A stretch of 64,000 nt of DNA from an actinobacterium LLX17 (GCA_000471045.1 KI301992.1:231287-295286), one strand, 5' to 3'. Shown: positions 25,070 through 36,271, counted from the first letter of the stretch. The notes: generated by a model not told the origin, from the letters alone. Program-made: numbers and translations.

Positions 25070-26911
25070 CTAGCGGTGCTCCTGGTGCTCGGGTGACACG
25101 GGCGGCGTCGACCGCGCAGACCGGCGCTGCCTCGCCAACAGCAGCCCGAGACCGATGACGAGGCCCAGGACGAGGACGCCGACCGCAACGGCCAGGAACC
25201 ATGCCGGGACGCCGGTGCCGTCAGCCAATGGCTCGGACGACGATGCTTCGTCGGGGTCGGCGGGTTCCTCGGCGTACTGCGGCTCGCCCCCAGGCTCGCC
25301 GATGACATCGATCCGCAGCGTGACGGGGACCAGGTAGCTGGTGCCCTCCGGGTCGTCCTCCAGGCCCACGACCACCGTGTAGCGTCCAGCGATCGACGCG
25401 GCCGATGGTGAGCCGCTCAGGTCGCGGTTGAGGTACGCGATGGGCGCGGTGCTGCTTCCGAGGGTCCCGCCCGCACTGCCGACGAGTGTCTGGCTCGGGG
25501 GCGCACCGGACGCGAGCGATCCGAGTCCGGCCCTCGCCCGTGCCGGGTTGACGATGGCGACGGTTCCGGTCAGGTCCTGGATGCCGATCTCGTCGGCCAG
25601 GCGTCCGGTCGAGACCGGGTACTCGACGGTCGCGACGACCTGCTGTCCCCAGTCCGCGTCGACCTGGTAGGTCAGGGCCTCGCCGGGGACGATGGTGTCG
25701 GTGTAGGTGCCGGGTTCCAGCAGGGGAGCGTCGACGAATGAGGCGCCGCCGACGGTCTCGCCGGTGACGTCGCCGGCCGGGTCTCGCCAGGTGACCGGAG
25801 TCTCGGGCTCCGGCAGATCGCTTGTTTCGAGGACGGACGGCTCCTCCACCACGCGCAGCTCCACGGGCCTGGGCTCGACGCCGTTCTGGCGCTCGACGCG
25901 GACGACCACGTCGCCGTCGGAGCAGGAGTCGGACGCGATCGCCGACGCTGTCAGCAAGGCGCCCTCGACGCGCTCGGCGGTCACGCCGTCGCCGCCGCAG
26001 CTCTGTCCCTCGGCGTTGGTCAGCTCGACCTTGAGGACGTCGTCGGCCTTCAGGTCGCTGCGCATGGTGGCGCCGACGTGGATCGTGGAGTCGGCGATCT
26101 CGCGCGCCACGCGATACGTGCGGGTCGACGCCGCGGGCAGGGAGTCCACCCAGTCGCCGGCGTGGACCTCCGGGGCGTCGCTGGGGTCCGCGGTCCCTGT
26201 CACGGGTGTACCGATCGTGGCGTAGTCGCGGGACGCCCGAGTGGCGAGCTTCTCGAGGCTGGCCGCGAGCTCCTCGGCGGAGTCCGCGTCGTAGTAGGAG
26301 CCGCCACCCTCGCGGGCGACGCACTGGAGGGAGTCGCGCGCGGCACCCGAGACATCGAGTCCGACGACGTCGATCGTGACCTCCACGCCGTTCTGGGCGA
26401 GCTCCGCCGCCACGACACAGGGATCGGGGTCGCAGGTGGGCTCGCCGTCCGAGACGAGGACGATGCTGCGCTTCCCCTCGTCCCCGAGGTCCTGGCCGGC
26501 CTCCTGGAGGGCGTACCCGGTCGGCGTGTCGCCGAGCGGCGTGTACGCGCCGATCGCCGAGCTGAGCTGGTCGCGGTTCTTCGTCTCGACGGGAACGACG
26601 AGCTGGGAGTCCGTGCAGGCCCCTGGCTCTTGACTGGATGCCACCTCGGCGCCATAGACACGAAGGCCCACCGGCTGATCCTGCGGCAGCGACGCCACGA
26701 CCTGTGTGAGCGCGGACTTGGCGGCCTCGATCCGCGTCTGACCGCTCGGCGTCGCCTCCGCCATCGAACCTGATGCGTCCAGCACGAGCACGAGTCGGCC
26801 ATCGTCGTCTCCTCCGGAGTCGCTTCCCGAGAGGGAGCCCGAGGCGGCCGTGGCCGAGGACGGCAGCAGTGTCGATGCCAGCAGCACGACCACCCAGATC
26901 AGTCTGTTCAC
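25070..26911 (-). CDS. Secreted, membrane-anchored VWA-domain protein
   Basis: 613 aa. Signal peptide ('LIWVVVLLASTLLPSSATAASG'; V13 of the longest frame taken as start, GTG 26911). A von Willebrand A domain covers about residues 35-235 with MIDAS motif 'LVLDASGSMAEA' (DxSxS), 'DTPTGYAL' (Thr) and 'SDGEPTCD' (Asp). Beta-rich domains follow, then an acidic linker and a C-terminal helix ('AWFLAVAVGVLVLGLVIGLG') with a basic tail. It probably displays a metal-dependent adhesion-type domain outside the cell. The partner is unknown. It is convergent with metI (31-bp gap). Confidence 0.87.
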   Translation of the reverse strand: MNRLIWVVVLLASTLLPSSATAASGSLSGSDSGGDDDGRLVLVLDASGSMAEATPSGQTRIEAAKSALTQVVASLPQDQPVGLRVYGAEVASSQEPGACTDSQLVVPVETKNRDQLSSAIGAYTPLGDTPTGYALQEAGQDLGDEGKRSIVLVSDGEPTCDPDPCVVAAELAQNGVEVTIDVVGLDVSGAARDSLQCVAREGGGSYYDADSAEELAASLEKLATRASRDYATIGTPVTGTADPSDAPEVHAGDWVDSLPAASTRTYRVAREIADSTIHVGATMRSDLKADDVLKVELTNAEGQSCGGDGVTAERVEGALLTASAIASDSCSDGDVVVRVERQNGVEPRPVELRVVEEPSVLETSDLPEPETPVTWRDPAGDVTGETVGGASFVDAPLLEPGTYTDTIVPGEALTYQVDADWGQQVVATVEYPVSTGRLADEIGIQDLTGTVAIVNPARARAGLGSLASGAPPSQTLVGSAGGTLGSSTAPIAYLNRDLSGSPSAASIAGRYTVVVGLEDDPEGTSYLVPVTLRIDVIGEPGGEPQYAEEPADPDEASSSEPLADGTGVPAWFLAVAVGVLVLGLVIGLGLLLARQRRSARSTPPVSPEHQEHR

Positions 26912-27024
26912 GTGTCTTCGCGCCCCCTCGCGTGGTGGTCTCGGCACCCCTGGCGAGACCGGGTCCGTGACTCACGGCGTTCGGGCCGGACACTAGCCGA
27001 AGTGGCCAGGTGGACGACGGTGGC

Positions 27025-28182
27025 TCAGATCGGGAGGCGGACGGCCTCGAGGCCGAGCAGGACGGCGCCGACGGCGGAGGACTCCGTGCCGAGGGCAGCG
27101 GGCACGACGCGGATGCGACCGACCACGTTCTCGAGCGCGTGGCGACGCAGGCCCTCGCGGACGGCGTCGAGCAGCAGGTCGCCGGCGACGCCCACCTCGC
27201 CGCCGACCACCACGGCCTCCGGGGCCAGCAGGTTCGCCACGAGGGACACGGCGTGTCCCAGGTGGCGACCGGCGTCCTCGACCAGTCGGCGCGCACCCAC
27301 GTCTCCGTCGAGTGCGCGATCGATCAGCTCGGGCACCCCGATGTCGGTCTGCACGGGTGCGTACTGCTGGATGAGCGACGAGCCCCCGACATAGGCCTCC
27401 AGGCAGCCGCGGTTGCCGCAGCGGCAGAGGGGGCCGGACTCGTCGATCGTGACGTGGCCGAGCTCGCCGGCGGTGCCCAGACCACCGCGGTAGACCCGGC
27501 CGTCGAGCACCAGGCCGCAGCCGACACCCGACGCCACCTTGATGTACGCCATCGAGTGCGTGCCGACACCGGCCCCCACCGTGAACTCGGCCAACGCGCC
27601 GAGGTTGGCGTCGTTGTCGACGATCGTGGTGACCCCGAAGGCCTCGCCGGCGACGGCCGCGGCATCGACACCGATCCAGCCGGGCAGGATCGAGCCGGCG
27701 TCGACCAGCCCCGTGGTGCCGATGGGAGCGGGCAGTCCGAGTCCCACGCCGTGCAGGCTGCGTGCGGGCCCCGGCAGGCCGTTGCTCAGCTCGGCCAGCA
27801 GCTCGAGTGCGACCCCGAGACCGTCGTCGTAGCGGTGGTCGTGGGCCAGCGGCACCTGGCGGCTGGCGAGCACCCGCCCGGACAGGTCGCCGAGCCCCAC
27901 CTGCACGTGCGAGTGACCGAAGTCGACCCCGGCGACGACGCCGGCGGTCTCGGCGAACTCGACCGTGGCGCCGCGGCGTCCGGCCCCACCCGACGTCTGC
28001 AGCACCCCGGCGGCCACGAGCGACTTGACGATGTTCGAGACCGTGGCCGGCGCAAGCTCCGTGGTGCGCGAGACCTCGGCCTGCGTGAGGGGTCCGCCGG
28101 AGCGCAGCGCACGCACGACCCGGTCGACGTTCGCGAGGCGCAGGGCCGCGGTCGAGCCGGGAGCGGCGGGGCTGACGGACAT
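27025..28182 (-). CDS. ROK-family transcriptional regulator
   Basis: 385 aa. An N-terminal winged HTH ('GGPLTQAEVSRTTELAPATVSNIVKSLVAAGVL') precedes a sugar-kinase-like ROK domain with 'GVDFGHSHVQVGLGDL', the zinc-binding 'CRCGNRGCLEAY' and 'GELGHVTID'. Members such as XylR/NagC/Mlc release DNA when they bind a sugar. It is divergent from a sugar ABC importer that it probably represses. ATG 28182 follows TAGGGT by 6 nt (leaderless). An inverted repeat in the shared intergenic region is a candidate operator. Confidence 0.93.
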   Translation of the reverse strand: MSVSPAAPGSTAALRLANVDRVVRALRSGGPLTQAEVSRTTELAPATVSNIVKSLVAAGVLQTSGGAGRRGATVEFAETAGVVAGVDFGHSHVQVGLGDLSGRVLASRQVPLAHDHRYDDGLGVALELLAELSNGLPGPARSLHGVGLGLPAPIGTTGLVDAGSILPGWIGVDAAAVAGEAFGVTTIVDNDANLGALAEFTVGAGVGTHSMAYIKVASGVGCGLVLDGRVYRGGLGTAGELGHVTIDESGPLCRCGNRGCLEAYVGGSSLIQQYAPVQTDIGVPELIDRALDGDVGARRLVEDAGRHLGHAVSLVANLLAPEAVVVGGEVGVAGDLLLDAVREGLRRHALENVVGRIRVVPAALGTESSAVGAVLLGLEAVRLPI

Positions 28183-28213
28183 GGGCACACCCTAGAGGGA
28201 CACCACGCCAATC

Positions 28214-28280
28214 GGTCAAGAGGTATGGACAAAATGCCCTGAGTGAAGGATCGGTGACTTTTCGTGTTCAAGTCTTGACC
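28214..28280. promoter_or_regulatory. Inverted repeat GGTCAAGA / TCTTGACC between ROK regulator and sugar importer
   Basis: GGTCAAGA at 28214-28221 and its exact complement TCTTGACC at 28273-28280 are separated by 51 bp, in the 166-bp gap between the divergent ROK and substrate-binding genes. Spaced half-sites would suit a looping or two-site ROK regulator. Confidence 0.45.
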
Positions 28281-28348
28281 GCAACGACGTGAGCCACGAC
28301 ACTGGCACGAAACCACGGCGCACCCGGCGCCCGACGCATGGAGGAATT

Positions 28349-29398
28349 GTGAAGACTGCCACGAGAGCCGCCGTCGGCGTGCTGGGCGCGATCATCGCGG
28401 TGACCGGCGTGACGGCCTGCGGCGCCAACGACGCCGGCGACGACGACGCCCCCCGCATCGCCCTGCTCCTGCCGGAGTCCAAGACCACGCGGTACGAGAC
28501 CTTCGACAAGCCGATCTTCGAGGACAAGGTCAAGGAGCTCTGCGACGAGTGCGTCGTCGACTACTTCAACGCCGACCAGAGCTCGAGCAAGCAGCAGCAG
28601 CAGGCCGAGTCGGCCCTGACCAACGGCGCCGACGTCCTGGTCTTCGACCCGGTCGACGGTGAGGCGGCCGCGGGCGCGGTCCGGTCCGCGCAGGAGTCCG
28701 ACATCCCGGTGGTCGCTTATGACCGCTTCATGGAGGGTGCTGACTACTACCTCTCGTTCGACAACGAGCAGGTCGGCGTCCTGCAGGGCGAGGCACTTCT
28801 CGAGGCCACCGGCGGCACGGGCAACATCCTGATGCTCAACGGCTCGCCGACCGACCCGAACGCGGCCCAGTTCAAGTCCGGTGCGCACTCGGTCCTCGAC
28901 GGCAGCGGGCTGACGATCGTCGCCGAGTACGACAACCCCGACTGGAGCCCGGACAACGCCCAGCAGTTCACCTCGAGCCAGCTGAGCAACACCCCGGCCG
29001 ACCAGATCGCCGGCGTGCTGGCGGCCAACGACGGCCAGGCCGGCGGCGTCATCGCGGCGCTGCGGTCGGCCAACGTCGCCGAGCTCCCCCCGGTCACGGG
29101 TCAGGACGCCGAGCTGGCCGCGATCCAGCGGATCGTGGCGGGCCAGCAGTACATGACCGTCTACAAGTCGATCAAGATCGAGGCCGAGAAGGCCGCCGAG
29201 CTGGCCGTCGCGCTGGTGCAGGGCGACGAGGTCACCGACACCGAGGACTTCGAGGGCGTTCCCTCGTACATCTTCGACCCGGTGATCGTCACCCAGGACA
29301 ACGTCGCCGACACCGTGGTGGCCGACGGCTTCCACAGCGTGGAGGACATCTGCACCGACGAGTACGCCGACGCGTGCTCCGCCATCGGACTGAGCTGA
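28349..29398 (+). CDS. Sugar ABC transporter substrate-binding lipoprotein (XylF-like)
   Basis: 349 aa, type I periplasmic-binding fold. Lipobox 'VTAC' after a signal peptide starting VKTATRAAV; GTG 28349 has GGAGGA just upstream. Ligand-site features include 'LLLPESKTTRYETFDKPIFED', 'NGADVLVFDPVDGEAA', 'PVVAYDRFM' and 'ANDGQAGGVIAAL', close to xylose/monosaccharide binders. It lies first in a three-gene importer operon, followed by a strong hairpin. Confidence 0.92.
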   Translation: MKTATRAAVGVLGAIIAVTGVTACGANDAGDDDAPRIALLLPESKTTRYETFDKPIFEDKVKELCDECVVDYFNADQSSSKQQQQAESALTNGADVLVFDPVDGEAAAGAVRSAQESDIPVVAYDRFMEGADYYLSFDNEQVGVLQGEALLEATGGTGNILMLNGSPTDPNAAQFKSGAHSVLDGSGLTIVAEYDNPDWSPDNAQQFTSSQLSNTPADQIAGVLAANDGQAGGVIAALRSANVAELPPVTGQDAELAAIQRIVAGQQYMTVYKSIKIEAEKAAELAVALVQGDEVTDTEDFEGVPSYIFDPVIVTQDNVADTVVADGFHSVEDICTDEYADACSAIGLS

Positions 29399-29405
29399 TG
29401 CAGCA

Positions 29406-29447
29406 CCACCGCCGGGGAGGTGCGTCCGCGCGCCTCCCCGGCGGTGG
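29406..29447 (+). terminator. Strong hairpin between binding-protein and ATPase genes
   Basis: A 15-bp perfect stem (left arm CCACCGCCGGGGAGG, 12-nt loop) 8 bp after the binding-protein stop. In many ABC importer operons such a hairpin attenuates transcription and protects the upstream mRNA, giving excess binding protein over transporter. Confidence 0.75.
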
Positions 29448-29468
29448 CATGCACCCGAAGGAGAACCC

Positions 29469-30331
<863 letters not shown>

Positions 30332-30335
<4 letters not shown>

Positions 30336-31567
30336 GCGAGCGCAGCCCGAGCGACCGCAGCGACGAGCGGCTCATCACGGCCACCTCGCCTCGCGCCGTC
30401 CTGACCGGACTCGGCCGGCGCATGCGGTCCGGCGACCTCGGCATGATGCCGGTCATCGTCGGCCTGACGATCATCTGGATCGTCTTCTACGCGCTGAACC
30501 CGCGCTTCCTGTCGTCGCGCAACCTGGTCGAGATCAGCCTCGACGCCGCCACGATCGGCATGATCTCCGTCGGCGTCGTGCTGGTGCTGCTGCTGGGCGA
30601 GATCGACCTGTCGATCGGGTCCGTCAGCGGTGTGGGCGGCGCGATCCTGGCCACGCTGCTCGTCTACCAAGGGATCTCTCTCCCGCTGGCGATCCTCATC
30701 GCCCTCGCGGCGGGTCTCGCGATCGGCACCTTCTACGGGATGCTCTACACGGTCTTCGGGGTGCCGAGCTTCGTCTTCACGTTGGCCGGACTCCTGGGAT
30801 TCCTCGGGCTGCAGCTGACGATCCTGGGCGACCGCGGCACCGTCAACCTGCCCGTCAGCTCCTGGATCGTGGAGTTCGCCAGCTTCTCGTTCCTGTCGCC
30901 GCTGGCCTCGTACGTGCTGGCCGTCGCCGCGGGACTCGTGTACCTGGCGGTCAGTCTGCGCACCGTCGCCCGCCGCAAGGCCGCGAACCTCTCGGCGCCG
31001 TCGCTCACGGGGATCGGCCTGCGCGCCGGCCTGCTGATCGTCGGGCTCGTGCTGGGCGCCTACTACCTCAACATCGACCGCGGCATCGGATACATGCCGT
31101 TGCTGTGGGTCCTGACGATCGTGGTGGTCGACCTCGCCCTGCGCCGCACCCGCTGGGGACGTCACGTCTTCGCGGTCGGTGGCAACGAGGAGGCCGCGCG
31201 CCGGGCCGGCATCCCCGTCAACCGCATCTACCTGTCGGTCTTCGCGCTCACCTCGATGTTCGCCGTGCTCGGTGGCGTGCTGGCGGCCGGTCGGCTGCAG
31301 TCGGTGTCGTTGGACTCCGGCGGCACCGACACCAACCTGATGGCGATCGCCGCGGCGGTCATCGGCGGCACGAGCCTCTTCGGTGGTCGCGGGTCGGCGT
31401 ACGCCGCCCTGTTCGGGATGCTGGTGCTGCAGTCGATCGCCAGCGGCCTGAACCTCGTGGGTGTCGAGGCCGAGGTGCGGTACATCGTGACGGGCGCGGT
31501 GCTGCTGCTCGCCGTCACGATCGACTCCCTCGCCCGCCGAGCACGGCGCAGCAGCGGCCGGGGTTAG
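30332..31567 (+). CDS. Sugar ABC transporter permease (XylH/FrcC-like)
   Basis: 411 aa, about 10-11 helices. Motifs of the BPD_transp_2 family: 'LLLGEIDLSIGSVSGVGGAI', 'FVFTLAGLLGFLG', 'GNEEAARRAGI' and 'AAVIGGTSLFGGRGS'. A central insert 'RTVARRKAANLSAPSLTGIG' fits the longer XylH branch. It forms the channel for the preceding ATPase and binding protein. Confidence 0.93.
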
Positions 31568-31584
31568 TAGGGAGCCGCGGAACG

Positions 31585-31609
31585 GAACCCCCGCCACCGT
31601 CGGGGGTTC
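31585..31609 (+). terminator. Terminator after the sugar importer
   Basis: Nine-base arms GAACCCCCG and CGGGGGTTC, 18 bp after the permease stop, followed by a short pyrimidine stretch CTCTGCTCTTTCCC. Confidence 0.8.
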
Positions 31610-31615
31610 TCTGCT

Positions 31616-31647
31616 CTTTCCCGCCCACGGCCCGGGACGCCCGCCTG
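31616..31647 (-). repeat. Dispersed repeat, copy C (inverted orientation)
   Basis: Read on the minus strand it contains CCGGGCCGTGGGCGG, flanked by GGCGGGCGT and GGAAAG. It matches copies A (19371) and B (38391) over the same 32-bp span with about four differences. It lies in the spacer before the next leaderless gene. Confidence 0.65.
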
Positions 31648-31718
31648 GCCCTGGGCGGGGGATGGGCACAGCAAGAACGGTCGGGCGCGGGCGGGTCCGG
31701 AACGGCCAGACTGGGGTC

Positions 31719-32642
31719 GTGACCGAGACCCGCCGCGACCGACTGCGCGAGCTGCTGGACGCCGCGCTGGCCGAGGAGCACGGCAGCCTCGACGCGATGG
31801 CGGGAGCGGCGTACGCGTCGCCGTTCCACTTCTCGCGGACGCTGTCGTCGGGCGCCGGCGAACCGCCGGTCGCCCTCCGCCGCCGCGTGATGCTGGAGCG
31901 GGCCGCGTGGCGGATCGCAGGCGGCACGAGCGTGACCGACGCGGCACTGGAGGCCGGGTACGACAGCGTCGACGGGTTCGCCCGCGCGTTCGCCCGTGCC
32001 TTCGGCCACCCGCCGAGCGCGACCACCCGCGGCACCGGGCATCGCCTGCCGGCGCCCAACGGCGTGCACTTCCACCCGGCGACCAACCTCTGGATCGACG
32101 CGGACCGCGGCCGCCCGACGGGCCACGAGCTCGTCGCGACGATGGTGCACCACGACGTCGCCGACACGGCCGCGCTCCTGGAGCTCGTCGCCGACGTCGA
32201 CCCGGCGGTGCTGCACGACCGCCGACATCCCGGGCACACCGTGCTGCCGTGGGACGGCCCGGAGGAGTCGGTGCTCGACCTGCTGGTGGCCACGGTGTGG
32301 ACCAAGCAGGTCTGGCTCGCGGCGATCGAGGGCACCGACCAGCCGGAGCGGGGGGCGCGAGACGTCGCCGCGCTCGCTGAGCGGCACGACGCGGTCGCCG
32401 CCCGGTGGCTCGCGATGGTGCGCCGCGCCGACGAACGCGGTGCATGGAACGACCGCGTCGTCGACGCCCTGTGCGACCCGCCGCAGAGCTTCGTGCTGGG
32501 CGGCATCGTCGCCCACGTGCTGACGTACTCCGCGCACCGACGACTGCTGGTGCGGTCGTGGCTGCGCGAGAGCGGGATCGACATCGACCCCGTCGGCCTG
32601 GGCGACCCCCTGGACTGGCTCGCGAGAAGGAGCACCCCATGA
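31719..32642 (+). CDS. AraC-type HTH protein with DinB-like C-terminal domain
   Basis: 307 aa. The first ~100 residues carry an AraC-family DNA-binding pair of HTHs ('LDAMAGAAYASPFHFSRTLS' and 'SVTDAALEAGYDSVDGFARAFARAFGHPPS'). The rest has a DinB/MDMPI-like four-helix pattern with His at 'MVHHDVADTAALLE' and 'GGIVAHVLTYSAHRR', possibly metal ligands. GTG 31719 lies 6 nt after CAGACT. It is coupled by ATGA to a DHFR-like gene, so the pair may respond to a small toxic compound; the ligand is unknown. Confidence 0.82.
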   Translation: MTETRRDRLRELLDAALAEEHGSLDAMAGAAYASPFHFSRTLSSGAGEPPVALRRRVMLERAAWRIAGGTSVTDAALEAGYDSVDGFARAFARAFGHPPSATTRGTGHRLPAPNGVHFHPATNLWIDADRGRPTGHELVATMVHHDVADTAALLELVADVDPAVLHDRRHPGHTVLPWDGPEESVLDLLVATVWTKQVWLAAIEGTDQPERGARDVAALAERHDAVAARWLAMVRRADERGAWNDRVVDALCDPPQSFVLGGIVAHVLTYSAHRRLLVRSWLRESGIDIDPVGLGDPLDWLARRSTP

Positions 32643-33208
32643 CCCGTCCCACTACGCGCACCGCCTACGTCACCGCCACGACGCTCGACGGCTTCATCGC
32701 CACTGACGACCACTCGCTCGACTGGTTGCTGTCCCGCGACATCGACCCCGCGGGCCCGTTCTCGCACGACGCCTTCATGGCCGGCGTGGGCGCGATCGTG
32801 ATGGGGCGATCCACCTTCGACTGGGTCGAGCGCCACCGCGCCGAGACCGGCGACGCGTGGTTCTACGAGCAGCCGACGTGGGTCATGACGCACCGACCGC
32901 TCGAGGTGCCCGACGGGGCCGACGTCCGGACGGCATCAGGCGACGTGACCGCGCTGCACCCAGAGCTGGTGGCCGCCGCGGCCGGTCGTGCCGTGTGGGT
33001 CGTCGGTGGCGGGGGACTGGCCGCCGACCTCGCGCGCGCGGGGTTGCTGGACGAGGTGATCGTGTCGATCGCGCCGGTGACGATCGGGTCGGGCGCGCCG
33101 CTGCTCGACGGGCACGTCGAGCTGGAGCTGGTCGACAGCGGGGTCAACGGTGAGTTCCTGTGCGCGCACTACCGGGTCGTCTCGCCAGCGGCCCGAGAGG
33201 GATCGTGA
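32639..33208 (+). CDS. Dihydrofolate reductase-like (RibD C-terminal family) protein
   Basis: 189 aa. N-terminal 'AYVTATTLDGFIATDD', the NADPH-binding 'VMGRSTFDWV', and 'VWVVGGGGLAADLARAGLLDEVIVSIAPVTIGSG', quoted by its position (about residues 119-152), define the DHFR/RibD_C superfamily. True DHFR activity is doubtful; many such proteins reduce other pterin- or flavin-like substrates. It is translationally coupled to the AraC/DinB-like gene. Confidence 0.88.
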   Translation: MTRPTTRTAYVTATTLDGFIATDDHSLDWLLSRDIDPAGPFSHDAFMAGVGAIVMGRSTFDWVERHRAETGDAWFYEQPTWVMTHRPLEVPDGADVRTASGDVTALHPELVAAAAGRAVWVVGGGGLAADLARAGLLDEVIVSIAPVTIGSGAPLLDGHVELELVDSGVNGEFLCAHYRVVSPAAREGS

Positions 33209-33239
33209 CCCGCATCACACCGCGGGCTAGACTCCGCTC

Positions 33240-34532
33240 ATGGCGCGCAGCAACGACCTGGCCGTCCCGCCGGGTGCCGACGCCGCGCAGCTCGCGCGGT
33301 ACCTGAACCGCGCGCACGACGACTTCCTCAGCACGGGCCGGGCGGACCCGGCACTGCGCGCTGTGGTGGCCGACTCCTGGCAGCGCAGCATCGACGGCGG
33401 ACTCGATCCCGAGCTGTCGCTGCCGTCGATCGTCCTCGACGATCGCGTGCTCGAGGAGATCCGCGCCGGCCACCCCCTCGCCATCGGCATGCCCGTGATC
33501 CGGCAGCTGCTGGTCGAGAGCGCCGCCGAGGCCGGACACCTCGTCGCCGTCAGCGACGCCGCGGGCCAGCTCCTGTGGGTCGAGGGGTCGCACGACCTGC
33601 GAGCGCGCGCCGAGGGCATGCACTTCGTCCCCGGGGCCGACTGGAGCGAGTCCAGCGCCGGCACCAACGCCCCCGGCACCGCCCTGGCGCTCGACCGGCC
33701 CGTGCAGATCTTCGGTCCTGAGCACCTGGCCCGGCCCGTCACGCCGTGGTCGTGCTCGGCAGCGCCGATTCACGACCCCGACACCGGTGCCGTCCTGGGC
33801 GTCCTCGACCTCACCGGCACCGCCGAGGTCGCCACGGTGCAGAGCCTCTCGCTCGTGCGGGCCACCGTCGCCGCCGTCGAGGCCGAGCTGCGCCTGCACC
33901 GTCTTCAGCCGCCGAGGGAGCGCACGACCGGCACCGTCACCGCAGGCTGGTCGATGCCGAGCCTCGACGTCCTCGGGCAGCGGGGTGCCACGTTCCGGCA
34001 CGGCGCCACCACCACGCGCCTGGGACTCCGGCACAGCGAGATGCTCGTGCTCCTGGCCGAGCACCCCGGTGGCCTACGGGCGGGGGAGCTGGCCGTCGCG
34101 CTGAGCGACGACGAGCAGGCGCCCGTCACGATCCGCGCCGAGATCTCGCGGCTGCGCCACGTGCTGGGACCCGTCCAGCTGGCCTCGCGCCCCTACCGCA
34201 TCGAGAACGCGGTGGTCACCGACATCGCCACCGTGCGGTCCGAGCTCGACGCCGGCCGCCTGCGCCGGGCCGTCGCGGCGTACCGAGGACCGGTGCTGCC
34301 GGAGTCGGCGGCCCCGGCCGTCGTGGCGCTGCGCGACGAGCTGCACCTGCGGGTGCGGTCGTGCCTGCTGGCCTCCGACGACGCCGACGCCATCTTGTCG
34401 TTCGCCGACACGCCCCACGGTCGCGACGACCTCGAGGTCTGGGAGCGCGCGCTGCAGATCCTGCCGATCACCTCGCCCCGGTACGCCCAGGTCGAGACCC
34501 ACGTGGCCCACCTCGACGACGCCTTGGGTTAG
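33240..34532 (+). CDS. GAF-domain transcriptional regulator of the aldehyde dehydrogenase locus
   Basis: 430 aa. An AcoR-like N-terminal part with '[15 protein letters not shown]' and a GAF fold ('[30 protein letters not shown]', '[14 protein letters not shown]', '[20 protein letters not shown]') precedes a winged-helix-like C-terminal region ('[28 protein letters not shown]'). There is no sigma-54 AAA domain. ATG 33240 follows TAGACT (33228-33233) by 6 nt. It lies 130 bp upstream of an acetaldehyde-type dehydrogenase that it most likely controls. Confidence 0.85.
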   Translation: MARSNDLAVPPGADAAQLARYLNRAHDDFLSTGRADPALRAVVADSWQRSIDGGLDPELSLPSIVLDDRVLEEIRAGHPLAIGMPVIRQLLVESAAEAGHLVAVSDAAGQLLWVEGSHDLRARAEGMHFVPGADWSESSAGTNAPGTALALDRPVQIFGPEHLARPVTPWSCSAAPIHDPDTGAVLGVLDLTGTAEVATVQSLSLVRATVAAVEAELRLHRLQPPRERTTGTVTAGWSMPSLDVLGQRGATFRHGATTTRLGLRHSEMLVLLAEHPGGLRAGELAVALSDDEQAPVTIRAEISRLRHVLGPVQLASRPYRIENAVVTDIATVRSELDAGRLRRAVAAYRGPVLPESAAPAVVALRDELHLRVRSCLLASDDADAILSFADTPHGRDDLEVWERALQILPITSPRYAQVETHVAHLDDALG

Positions 34533-34662
34533 CTGTTCGCCGCCCCGATGTGGGGAGGGGGAGTGGTGCAACGTTCGGGCAACGGGTCAGCGACGAGGCT
34601 GTGAGCAGCGTCACGTCCGGCCGTCGTGCCGGCGACCGATCCACCCCTCGAAGGAGTCACCC

Positions 34663-36186
34663 ATGAGTGTGTTCGCGCCCCCCGGAACCGACGGCAGCGT
34701 CGTCACCTACAAGTCCCGCTACGACAACTGGATCGGTGGCGAGTACGTCGCCCCGGTCAAGGGTCAGTACTTCGAGAACGTCTCGCCCGTCAACGGCAAG
34801 GTCTTCTGCGAGGTCGCCCGCGGCACCGCCGAGGACATCGAGCTCGCCCTCGACGCCGCACACGCCGCCGCTCCGGCCTGGGGCAAGACCTCGGTCGCCG
34901 AGCGAGCCGTGATCCTCAACAAGATCGCCGACCGCATCGAGGAGAACCTCGAGATGCTCGCCGTCGGCGAGACGTGGGACAACGGCAAGCCGGTCCGCGA
35001 GACGATGGCGGCCGACCTGCCGCTGGCCGTCGACCACTTCCGCTACTTCGCCGGCGCGATCCGGGCCCAGGAGGGCCACCTGTCGCAGATCGACGACGAC
35101 ACCGTCGCCTACCACTTCCAGGAGCCGCTGGGCGTCGTCGGGCAGATCATCCCGTGGAACTTCCCGATCCTCATGGCCGTCTGGAAGCTGGCGCCCGCGC
35201 TGGCCGCCGGCAACGCCGTGGTGCTGAAGCCGGCCGAGCAGACGCCGGCCTCGATCATGCTGCTGATGGAGCTGCTCGCCGACATCCTGCCGCCGGGCGT
35301 GCTGAACGTGGTCAACGGGTTCGGCACCGAGGCCGGTGCACCGCTCGCCTCGAGCAACCGCATCCGCAAGATCGCCTTCACGGGTGAGACCACGACCGGC
35401 CGCCTCATCATGCAGATGGCCAGCCAGAACCTCATCCCCGTCACGCTCGAGCTCGGTGGCAAGTCGCCCAACGTGTTCTTCGAGGACGTCTCGCGCGAGG
35501 ACGACGCCTTCTACGACAAGGCGCTCGAGGGCTTCACGATGTTCGCGCTCAACCAGGGCGAGATCTGCACGTGCCCGAGCCGTGCGCTCATCCAGAACTC
35601 GATCATCGAGCAGTTCCTGCCGGCCGCGACGGAGCGCACCAAGCTCATCAAGCAGGGCAACCCGCTCGACACCGACACGATGATCGGCGCGCAGGCCAGC
35701 AACGACCAGCTCGAGAAGATCCTGAGCTACTTCGAGATCGGCGTGCAGGAGGGTGCGCGCATCATCACCGGTGGTGAGCGCGTCGACCTCGGCGGCGACC
35801 TCTCGGGCGGCTACTACGTCGCGCCGACGATCTTCCAGGGCCACAACAAGATGCGCGTGTTCCAGGAGGAGATCTTCGGTCCCGTCGTCTCGGTGACCGG
35901 GTTCGACGACTACGACGACGCGATGAGCATCGCCAACGACACGCTCTACGGCCTCGGTGCCGCGGTGTGGTCGCGCGACACGAACACGGCGTACCGCGCC
36001 GGCCGCGACATCCAGGCCGGACGGGTGTGGACGAACAACTACCACTCCTACCCGGCGCACTCGGCGTTCGGTGGCTACAAGTCCTCGGGCATCGGGCGTG
36101 AGAACCACCTGATGATGCTCGATCACTACCAGCAGACCAAGAACCTGTTGGTGAGCTACTCCAACAACGCGCAGGGCTTCTTCTGA
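34663..36186 (+). CDS. exaC: Aldehyde dehydrogenase, ExaC/acetaldehyde type
   Basis: 507 aa NAD-dependent aldehyde dehydrogenase. '[25 protein letters not shown]' spans the cofactor region, the catalytic Glu lies in '[11 protein letters not shown]', and the catalytic Cys in '[14 protein letters not shown]', the double-Cys form found in ExaC/AldA acetaldehyde dehydrogenases. Likely substrates are acetaldehyde or other short aldehydes from alcohol oxidation. It is flanked by the GAF regulator and a DUF779 gene, the conserved setting of this enzyme. RBS GAAGGAG. Confidence 0.94.
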   Translation: MSVFAPPGTDGSVVTYKSRYDNWIGGEYVAPVKGQYFENVSPVNGKVFCEVARGTAEDIELALDAAHAAAPAWGKTSVAERAVILNKIADRIEENLEMLAVGETWDNGKPVRETMAADLPLAVDHFRYFAGAIRAQEGHLSQIDDDTVAYHFQEPLGVVGQIIPWNFPILMAVWKLAPALAAGNAVVLKPAEQTPASIMLLMELLADILPPGVLNVVNGFGTEAGAPLASSNRIRKIAFTGETTTGRLIMQMASQNLIPVTLELGGKSPNVFFEDVSREDDAFYDKALEGFTMFALNQGEICTCPSRALIQNSIIEQFLPAATERTKLIKQGNPLDTDTMIGAQASNDQLEKILSYFEIGVQEGARIITGGERVDLGGDLSGGYYVAPTIFQGHNKMRVFQEEIFGPVVSVTGFDDYDDAMSIANDTLYGLGAAVWSRDTNTAYRAGRDIQAGRVWTNNYHSYPAHSAFGGYKSSGIGRENHLMMLDHYQQTKNLLVSYSNNAQGFF

Positions 36187-36204
36187 GCCGACACCCCTGA
36201 GCTG

Positions 36205-36233
36205 GTGCACCCCGGCCCCCGGCCGGGGTGCAC
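36205..36233 (+). terminator. Hairpin after aldehyde dehydrogenase
   Basis: GTGCACCCCGGCC with its exact complement and a CCC loop, 18 bp after the stop, followed by CTCTTTCCCTTT. It probably ends or attenuates transcription before the DUF779 gene. Confidence 0.82.
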
Positions 36234-36271
36234 CTCTTTCCCTTTCGCCCCCACCGAATCCAGGAGCCGTG

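Noticed and set aside
34533..34662. GCAACG direct repeat before the aldehyde dehydrogenase as a regulator site
   Set aside because: Only two 6-bp copies in a GC-rich gap; too short to support without comparison.
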